Position numbers and translations under genes: made by a program
DNA from: Quadrisphaera sp.
GTDB taxonomy: Bacteria > Actinomycetota > Actinomycetes > Actinomycetales > Quadrisphaeraceae
Assembly: GCA_029257185.1 (NCBI GenBank)
Contig: JARICT010000093.1
Coordinates: 1-36,569 of the forward strand
Reading direction: 5' to 3'
DNA length: 36,569 bases
Part shown: in pieces, positions 31,355 through 36,569 of the stretch
Numbering within the stretch: position 1 is the stretch's first letter
Layout of the letters: each line of letters begins with the position of its first letter
Notes under the pieces: model-generated
What the model was told of the DNA's origin: nothing
Databases searched by the model: none
The model's input: the letters and a program-made list of their open reading frames with translations, nothing else

Positions 31355-32482
31355 TCAGACCAGCGTCGGGTCCGCGATCTGGTTGGAGAAGTAGTCCTCG
31401 CAACCACCCTCGCGGTAGACGTCGGCGGTGGCGCAGTGCATGCCGCCGCCGAAGGCGTAGGCGTCGCGCAGCGGCACCGGGATGACGTTCATCCCGAGCT
31501 TGTCCATCTGCTCCATCTGGTGGACCTCCGAGGCCTCGACCGCCACGGTCTTGTGGTCGATGACCAGGCAGTTCATGGACAGCCAGACCGAGGAGTAGCA
31601 CAGCGGCGGGGGCTCGGTGTGAGCCGGCTCGGCCGCGTCCACGATCTCCCAGTCGTTCGACTCGAAGATCTTGCGCTGCTCCTGCGGGAGCTTGCGGTTC
31701 GGGTTGTTGATGATCAGGCCCGGCCGCAGCGGCACGAAGGTCGCGTCGATGTGGATCGGGTACGGGTCGCCCGGGAAGTTGACGCTGTGGACGCGCAGGT
31801 CCGGGTAGTACCGCTTGAACCACTCCATGGCCTTGCGGTTCGTGGTGAGCCCGTGCTGGATGAACAGGTCCTTGCCCATCCGCATGACGTCAGCGGCGTC
31901 CCACATGGGCTCCACCTCGGTCGTCACGAAGTCCAGGTTGGCGGTGCGCTCGAGGCGCTCCTCGATCGAGATCGACTCGTCGTAGTAGTTGTGCTTGTAC
32001 GACTTGTCGGTCAGGCGCGGCCGCGGAGCCTGGGTCCACAGGAACTCCGGGTCCTCGTCGAAGTACTGGTTCATGAGCGGCCAGTAGGCGAGGTACTCGA
32101 AGTACCGCGACCGGAAGGCGTTGGCCGAGGAGATGATCTCGTTGCCGATGGTCAGCAGGATGTCGCGCGGCGGCATCTGGGTCATGCCCGAGTCGATGCT
32201 GAAGTCCGGCGTCTTGATGTGCTGGTTCCACTGGAGCGGCGTGGGCCGGTCGACCTTCACGCCGTGCTGCTCGAGGATCTTGGCGTAGTTGTCGAGCTGC
32301 TCGTTGGCCTTCTCGACGCTCTCGAGGGGACGGGGGCCCCACATGCCGCGCATCTCGGAGTCGACCGGGACCTTCTCGGAGGAGGCGGGCTCCTCCGGGG
32401 GGATCACGCTGTTGTCAGCGCGGCCGACGATGACGTGCTTGAGCGGGTCGAAGTCGTTCCACGAGTTGACGATCTTCGTCAT
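31355..32482 (-). CDS. Glycine amidinotransferase-like enzyme (AGAT family)
   Basis: 375 residues. The AGAT-family catalytic residues are visible: Asp195 in VEPMWDAADVMRMGKDLF, His244 in YPIHIDATF and nucleophile Cys350 in AFGGGMHCATADVYREG. The long match to vertebrate glycine amidinotransferase also includes SVWLSMNCLVID and IINNPNRKLP. The family moves an amidino group between arginine and an amine, reversibly, through a Cys-amidino intermediate. Acceptor and donor cannot be read. Position between arcC and creatininase suggests exchange between ornithine and glycine or sarcosine. ATG 32482 has AAGGAG 9 bases upstream. Three hairpins separate it from arcC and two follow it, so its mRNA level may differ from that of arcABC. 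Confidence 0.88.
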   Translation of the reverse strand: MTKIVNSWNDFDPLKHVIVGRADNSVIPPEEPASSEKVPVDSEMRGMWGPRPLESVEKANEQLDNYAKILEQHGVKVDRPTPLQWNQHIKTPDFSIDSGMTQMPPRDILLTIGNEIISSANAFRSRYFEYLAYWPLMNQYFDEDPEFLWTQAPRPRLTDKSYKHNYYDESISIEERLERTANLDFVTTEVEPMWDAADVMRMGKDLFIQHGLTTNRKAMEWFKRYYPDLRVHSVNFPGDPYPIHIDATFVPLRPGLIINNPNRKLPQEQRKIFESNDWEIVDAAEPAHTEPPPLCYSSVWLSMNCLVIDHKTVAVEASEVHQMEQMDKLGMNVIPVPLRDAYAFGGGMHCATADVYREGGCEDYFSNQIADPTLV

Positions 32483-32531
32483 GAGTGTTCACTCCTTCTG
32501 GGCCGGGTGGCCCGGTTGTGGTGGTTCTGGT

Positions 32532-32593
32532 CCGGCACCGCGGTGCCGGGCGCGCCCCGAGGGGCGCGCGGGTCCTGGCGCGCCGCGCCAGGA
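32532..32593. terminator. Three consecutive perfect hairpins between arcC and the amidinotransferase gene
   Basis: TCCTGGCGC/GCGCCAGGA (32573-32593, 3-base loop), GCGCGCCCC/GGGGCGCGC (32550-32569, 2-base loop) and the 18-bp palindrome CCGGCACCGCGGTGCCGG (32532-32549) follow one another. They begin 2 bases after the arcC stop. A weaker GGGCC/GGCCC pair lies at 32500-32513. They could end, slow or stabilise transcripts from arcABC. Confidence 0.7.
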
Positions 32594-32595
32594 AG

Positions 32596-33576
32596 TCAGG
32601 TGTGGGACTTGGCCTCGCCCACGGACGCGGGCATCGGTACCTGGATGTCCTTGGGCCCGCCGTAGTCCCCGCCGGGGGTGACGATCGTCCCGGCCGTACC
32701 GGCGATGATCTCCATGGCGTCCTCCAGGCGTCCGATCGCCGAGGTGTCCCCGGTGAGCTCCACGAAGCGGCAGACCGCCTCGACCTTGGGGCCCATGGAT
32801 CCCGCGGGGAAGTCCATGTCCCGCAGCGCCTTGGGCGTCGCCCGGGTGACCGGGCGGGCGTCGTCGGTGCCGTAGTTCTCGATCACCTCGGGGACGTCGG
32901 TGAGGATCATGAGGAAGTCGGCCTCGAGGTGCTCGGCCATGACGGCGGCCGTGAGGTCCTTGTCGATGACGGCCTCGACACCCACCCGGTGGCCGTGCTC
33001 GTTCCGGACGACCGGGATGCCTCCGCCGCCGGCGCACACGACCACCGAGCCCGACTCGAGCATCTGGCGGATCAGCCTCGTCTCGAGCACCCGCTGGGGC
33101 TTGGGCGAACCCACGACCCGGCGGAAGTACTGACCGTCGGCCTTCATGGTCCAGCCGCGCTCGGCGGCCATCGCGTCCGCCTCCTCCTTCGTGTACACGG
33201 CCCCGACGAACTTCGTCGGGTCGCCGAAGGCGGGGTCGGACTCCATCACCAGGGTCTGGTTGACCATGGAGGCGACGTGCCGGCCCGGGAGGTTGTTCTG
33301 CAGCGACTGCAGCATCCAGTAGCCGATCATGCCCTGCGTCATGGCGCCGAGCGTGTCCAGCGGGTACGGCTCGCTGAGCGTCTCGTCGTTGGCTGACTGG
33401 AGCGCCAGCACGCCCACCTGCGGCCCGTTGCCGTGGGTGATGACGAGCTCGTGCTCCTTGGCGAGCGGCGCCAGCGCGGCGCAGGCCTTCTCGACGTTGG
33501 CGATCTGCGCGCTGGCGTCGGGGTTCTGCCCGCGCCGCAGCAGGGCGTTGCCGCCCAGGGCGATGACGATGCGCAT
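32596..33576 (-). CDS. arcC: Carbamate kinase
   Basis: 326 residues. It makes ATP from carbamoyl phosphate and ADP, releasing carbon dioxide and ammonia, the energy-yielding step of the arginine deiminase pathway. Landmarks: IVIALGGNALLRRGQ at the N-terminus, ITHGNGPQVG, VVVCAGGGGIPV, VIDKDLTAAVMAE and the closing GTAGTIVTP. It lies 4 bases downstream of arcB, so translation is probably coupled; GGGGAG precedes ATG 33576. It completes arcABC. Confidence 0.97.
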   Translation of the reverse strand: MRIVIALGGNALLRRGQNPDASAQIANVEKACAALAPLAKEHELVITHGNGPQVGVLALQSANDETLSEPYPLDTLGAMTQGMIGYWMLQSLQNNLPGRHVASMVNQTLVMESDPAFGDPTKFVGAVYTKEEADAMAAERGWTMKADGQYFRRVVGSPKPQRVLETRLIRQMLESGSVVVCAGGGGIPVVRNEHGHRVGVEAVIDKDLTAAVMAEHLEADFLMILTDVPEVIENYGTDDARPVTRATPKALRDMDFPAGSMGPKVEAVCRFVELTGDTSAIGRLEDAMEIIAGTAGTIVTPGGDYGGPKDIQVPMPASVGEAKSHT

Positions 33577-33580
33577 GCTC

Positions 33581-34582
33581 TCAGCTCCCCAGCGTGGCGA
33601 CCATGACGGCCTTGATCGTGTGCATGCGGTTCTCGGCCTGGTCGAAGACCACCGAGGCGTCGGACTCGAAGACCTCGTCCGTGACCTCCATGGCGCTCAT
33701 GCCGGTCTTCTCGAAGATGTCCTGGCCCACGACGGTGTTGCGGTCGTGGAAGGCGGGCAAGCAGTGCAGGAACTTGGTGTCGGGCTTGCCGGTGGCGGCC
33801 ATGAGCTCGGCGTTCACCTGGTAGTCCTTCAGCATCGCGATGCGCTCGTCCCAGACCTCCTTGGGCTCGCCCATGGAGACCCACACGTCGGTGTAGAGGA
33901 AGTCGCAGCCCTCGACGCCCTTCTTGGCGTCGTCGGTGTGCGTGATCTTGCCGCCGGTCTTCTCGGCGATCTCCTTCGCCTTGGTGATCCACTGGTCGTC
34001 GTTCCAGCGCGACTTCGGACCCACCATGCGGACGTCCATGCCCAGCATCGCCCCGGAGATCATCAGCGAGTTCGCCACGTTGTTCTGCGCGTCACCGAGG
34101 TAGGCGAACGTGATGTCGGAGTAGTCCTTGCCGGAGTGCTCCTTCATGGTGAGCATGTCGCAGAGCATCTGGGTCGGGTGCCAGTCGTCGGTGAGGCCGT
34201 TCCACACCGGCACGCCGGACAGCTCGGCGAGCGTCTCCACGGCGGTCTGCTCCTTGCCACGGAACTCGATGCCGTCGTAGTACCGGCCCAGGACGCGCGC
34301 GGTGTCAGCCACCGACTCCTTGTGACCCATCTGCGAGGACACCGGGTCGAGGTACGTGATGTGGGCGCCCTGGTCGTAAGCGGCCACCTCGAAGGAGCAC
34401 CGGGTGCGGGTGGAGGTCTTCTCGAAGATGAGGGCGATGTTCTTGTCCGCGAGGCTCTTGGTCTCGCGGCCCTCCTTCTTGGCTGCCTTCAGCTCCGCCG
34501 ACAGGTCGAGCAGCGAGCGCCACTCCTCGGGGGTGAAGTCCAGCTCCTTGAGAAAAGACCTTCCGGACAGGGCGTTGGCCAT
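33581..34582 (-). CDS. arcB: Ornithine carbamoyltransferase, catabolic
   Basis: 333 residues. In this operon it should run towards ornithine and carbamoyl phosphate from citrulline. Motifs: [12 protein letters not shown] (S-T-R-T-R at 57-61, carbamoyl phosphate binding), [12 protein letters not shown], the ornithine region SMGE and [13 protein letters not shown]. The direction is inferred from its neighbours arcA and arcC, not from the sequence. ATG 34582 has GGAG about 10 bases upstream; arcA ends 45 bases before it. Confidence 0.96.
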   Translation of the reverse strand: MANALSGRSFLKELDFTPEEWRSLLDLSAELKAAKKEGRETKSLADKNIALIFEKTSTRTRCSFEVAAYDQGAHITYLDPVSSQMGHKESVADTARVLGRYYDGIEFRGKEQTAVETLAELSGVPVWNGLTDDWHPTQMLCDMLTMKEHSGKDYSDITFAYLGDAQNNVANSLMISGAMLGMDVRMVGPKSRWNDDQWITKAKEIAEKTGGKITHTDDAKKGVEGCDFLYTDVWVSMGEPKEVWDERIAMLKDYQVNAELMAATGKPDTKFLHCLPAFHDRNTVVGQDIFEKTGMSAMEVTDEVFESDASVVFDQAENRMHTIKAVMVATLGS

Positions 34583-34627
34583 GATTCGTGGCTCCGTTCA
34601 GTAGGGGGAGAAGTGTGTGACCGCTGG

Positions 34628-35851
34628 TCAGAGGGCGTCGCGGACGGTCGGGCACGTCATGCAGCGCGGGCCGCCCCGGCCGCGGCCGAGCTCGGCTCCG
34701 GGGACGGACACGACGCGCACGCCCTCGGACTCGAGGTACTCGTTGGCCTCGGTGTTGCGGTCGTACGCGTAGACGACGTCCGGCGCCGCAGCCAGCACGT
34801 TGCAGGCGTCGTTCCACTGCCCGCGCTCGGCGGCGAGGTTGTCCTCGGGGGTGGTGATCACCCGGATCTCCGGGACGTCGAGCGCCTTGGCCAGCACCGT
34901 GTGCATGTCCTCCTCGGGGGAGCGCTGCACCTCGATCTCGCCGCGCTGCTCGCCCCGGGTGATGGTGACGGACGGGAGCATCCCCAGCTTCTTGTACTTG
35001 AGGAAGGTGGTGGGGTTGACCATGGTCATCACGGTGTCGAGGTGCATCATGGCCCGCTCCTGCTCCATGAGGACGCCGACCACGGTGTTCACCGAGTCGC
35101 TGTTCCAGAGGAGGGTGCGCGCCAGCCGCTCGGCTCCCGCCGGGGTGGTGCGCTCGGACAGGCCGATGAGCACGGCGCCGTTGCCCAGCACCTCGACGTC
35201 GCCGCCCTCGATGGTGGCCGGCCCCTCGCCCATGCCCTCGGACCACCGCGGGAACTTCTCCTCGGCGAAGCGCGGGTGCCAGGTGTAGATCGCCTCGTTG
35301 TTGATCGTCTCCCGCTGCCGCGCCGTCTTCTGCATCGAGTTGACGGACACGCCCTCGTAGACCCAGCAGGAGGTGTCCCGCGTGAAGAGGTGGTTGGGCA
35401 GGGGGCGCAGCACCATGAAGTCGTCGTCCACGCGCGAGAAGTACGAGGAGGGGGAGTAGCCGACGGCAGCGGTGAGCTCACGCTTGGTGATACCGGCGAT
35501 GAGCAGCTCCGCCAGGTCGACGGGCGACAGGGAGTCTGCGTAGCTCCGCATCACCTCGTTGCCGGTGATGCCGTACCACCGCTCGTCGAAGGTCTCCGCA
35601 GAGACGTAGTCGCGGGCCTCCGGCACCTCCAGCGTCTCGGCGAGCAGCTCTTCCAGCTGCAGCACCTCGCTGCCCTCGGCGCGCAGGGCGGCGGTGAAGG
35701 CGTCGTGGTTCTCCTGGGCCTTCTCCGTCCACAGCACGTCGTCGAAGAGCAGCGACTCCTTGTTGCTGGGCGTGAGACGGTCCATCTCACGGCCGGGGCG
35801 GTGGACGATGACCTGCCGGAGACGACCGACCTCAGAGCTGACAGAAAACAT
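34628..35851 (-). CDS. arcA: Arginine deiminase
   Basis: 407 residues. It hydrolyses arginine to citrulline and ammonia, first step of the pathway. Visible: FDDVLWTEKAQENHDAF, NHLFTRDTSCW, IEGGDVEVLGNGAVLIGLSE, MMHLDTVMTMV and the C-terminal RGRGGPRCMTCP with catalytic Cys397. The start at ATG 35851 follows GGAGG by about 9 bases and gives the normal N-terminus; the frame is open 26 codons further. It is the first gene of the cluster, with a promoter candidate 31-58 bp upstream, and would make citrulline for arcB. Confidence 0.97.
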   Translation of the reverse strand: MFSVSSEVGRLRQVIVHRPGREMDRLTPSNKESLLFDDVLWTEKAQENHDAFTAALRAEGSEVLQLEELLAETLEVPEARDYVSAETFDERWYGITGNEVMRSYADSLSPVDLAELLIAGITKRELTAAVGYSPSSYFSRVDDDFMVLRPLPNHLFTRDTSCWVYEGVSVNSMQKTARQRETINNEAIYTWHPRFAEEKFPRWSEGMGEGPATIEGGDVEVLGNGAVLIGLSERTTPAGAERLARTLLWNSDSVNTVVGVLMEQERAMMHLDTVMTMVNPTTFLKYKKLGMLPSVTITRGEQRGEIEVQRSPEEDMHTVLAKALDVPEIRVITTPEDNLAAERGQWNDACNVLAAAPDVVYAYDRNTEANEYLESEGVRVVSVPGAELGRGRGGPRCMTCPTVRDAL

Positions 35852-36161
35852 TCGGGCTTCCTCCCTGGTGAATTGATCCGACCGTACCAGGAGACCCACA
35901 ACAAGGCAAAAACCGGCCCCCACCTGCACGGCAGGCTACCTCGGAGGGTAATTCGGGAAGTTATCCGGCAAGCCCGGGACCTTGGTCCCTTGCGGCTTCA
36001 GATATCGCCAGAGTACCGTCTGATCTGCTTTGTGCTGTGATTCGCCATGGGAGTGAGCGTGGATGTCGCCAGGTGCCTGCACCGAGCGTGGAGCGAGCGC
36101 ACCGGGCGCGAGAAGGGCCGCCGTGACGCCGCGAACCGCCTCCGGCGCGGTGCACCTGCTC
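35852..36161. other. Upstream region of the arc operon
   Basis: 310 bp between the sugar dehydrogenase stop and arcA, richer in A+T by eye than most of the window at 35860-36050. It contains the candidate promoter at 35881-35909, a GGGACC-TT-GGTCCC inverted repeat at 35976-35989 and a TACC/GGTA pair near 35937-35951. No site matching a known arginine or oxygen regulator was identified, and no gene is supported here. Confidence 0.55.
35881..35909 (-). promoter_or_regulatory. Candidate promoter for arcABC
   Basis: On the minus strand TTGCCT (35909-35904) and TACGGT (35886-35881) are 17 bp apart. The predicted RNA start lies about 23 bases before arcA's ATG, with the ribosome site between. The -35 is fairly good, the -10 weak. 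Confidence 0.45.
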
Positions 36162-36569
36162 TCAGAGCCGGACGACCGACGGGCCGGTCAGGACGCCGCG
36201 GGTGTCCAGCACCGGCGTGGCGGGCTCCTCCAGCAGCGTGAGGTCCAGGGCGTCGTGGTCGGTGAGCAGCACCGCGACCTGCGCGGCGCGCAGGCTCCCG
36301 GCGTCGAGGTCGACCAGCTCCACGCCCTCGGGCACCTCCGCGGCGCGCACGTGGGGGTCCGCGGCGCGGACCACGGCTCCGCGCTCGAGCAGCAGCTCGA
36401 CCACCCGCCGCGACGGCGCCTGGCGGCTGTCCCCGGAGTTCGGCTTGTACGCCAGCCCGACGAGCAGCACCGTCGAGCCGCGCAGGGGCAGCGCCGCGTC
36501 GTTGAGCATCTCGGCGATCCGGGTGACCACGTAGTCCGGCATGTGGTCGTTGACGTCGTTGGCCAGCCC
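36162..36569 (-). CDS. UDP-glucose/UDP-N-acetylmannosamine dehydrogenase, C-terminal part (window edge)
   Basis: The last 136 residues are visible, beginning GLANDVNDHMPDYVVTRIAE. The C-terminal domain landmark VLLVGLAYKPNSGDSRQAPS follows, which is typical of the nucleotide-sugar dehydrogenase family; its ADP-binding-like fold is followed by AADPHVR and VAVLLTDHDAL. The A-N-D-V-N-D-H-M-P and G-D-x-R segments fit UDP-N-acetylmannosamine dehydrogenase or UDP-glucose dehydrogenase, which oxidise the sugar C6 with NAD. The catalytic Cys and N-terminal Rossmann domain lie outside the window. It is separated from the arc operon by about 310 bp and need not be functionally linked. Confidence 0.9.
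   Translation of the reverse strand, partial: GLANDVNDHMPDYVVTRIAEMLNDAALPLRGSTVLLVGLAYKPNSGDSRQAPSRRVVELLLERGAVVRAADPHVRAAEVPEGVELVDLDAGSLRAAQVAVLLTDHDALDLTLLEEPATPVLDTRGVLTGPSVVRL

Noticed and set aside
30144-31823. 559-codon frame with an N-terminal extension on the DMT transporter
   Set aside because: The extension is the amidinotransferase 3' end out of frame plus terminator DNA; a good ribosome site decides the start at 31151.
35860-35880. GGTGAATTGATCC as an arginine-repressor half-site
   Set aside because: It matches only part of a T-G-A-A-T box and has no second half at the proper distance.
33329-36040. 903-codon plus-strand open frame opposite arcABC
   Set aside because: It lies antisense to three well-recognised enzymes, is rich in His, Arg, Val and Gly in a pattern typical of shadow frames in high-GC DNA, and has no recognisable domain.
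36047-36241. 64-codon plus-strand frame beyond the arc promoter region
   Set aside because: Partly antisense to the sugar dehydrogenase, Arg-rich, no ribosome site.

Overview
The window is high-GC, gene-dense DNA with many GTG starts and 4-base stop/start overlaps. It carries DUF3151, a SpoIIAA-like STAS protein and a purA/purD/fba/pyrE housekeeping neighbourhood, which point to an actinomycete; no finer placement can be supported. Almost everything is on the minus strand. Plus-strand genes are two small proteins, a diacylglycerol-kinase-like gene, a STAS protein, a HAD phosphatase and a DedA protein.

Layout. 1-2478: possible defence edge, with a truncated AbiEi-like antitoxin and a KAP-family P-loop NTPase. 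2479-2994: no intact gene, but a decayed thiolase C-terminus and a four-box repeat. 2995-4687: lipid genes (SDR, MaoC hydratase, hotdog thioesterase), each overlapping the next by 4 bases. 4746-6519: a LacI repressor, a perfect palindromic operator and two related microprotein genes. 6553-10273: purD, purA and the DAGK-like gene. 10349-17798: six genes joined by five 4-base overlaps, encoding two receiver-only response regulators, a membrane-anchored HEAT protein, a processive family-2 glycosyltransferase, a membrane histidine kinase and a soluble GAF/PAS histidine kinase. This looks like a self-contained, phosphorelay-controlled polysaccharide synthesis system. 18050-24584: FAD oxidoreductase, DUF3151, STAS, class II aldolase, SpoU methyltransferase, HAD phosphatase, DedA and pyrE.

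24672-35851: a minus-strand cluster of nine genes: arginine deiminase, ornithine carbamoyltransferase, carbamate kinase, a glycine-amidinotransferase-like enzyme, a DMT transporter, a close creatininase homologue, a BCCT transporter, a second DMT transporter and an APA-family (ArcD-like) antiporter. No creatinase is visible. A coherent reading is that creatinine or another guanidino compound is imported and opened by creatininase. Its amidino group is then moved to ornithine, giving arginine plus an amino acid such as sarcosine or glycine. The arginine deiminase pathway makes ATP and regenerates ornithine. This pathway is an inference. The window ends inside a UDP-sugar dehydrogenase.

The least explained DNA structure is a four-box element of about 118-120 bp: two direct 14-mers about 31 bp apart, then two inverted copies 30-31 bp apart. 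It occurs three times (2854-2973, 17877-17994, 23893-24010), each just downstream of a minus-strand stop codon. Two copies share the same box sequence and identical spacing; the third has the same geometry with a different box.
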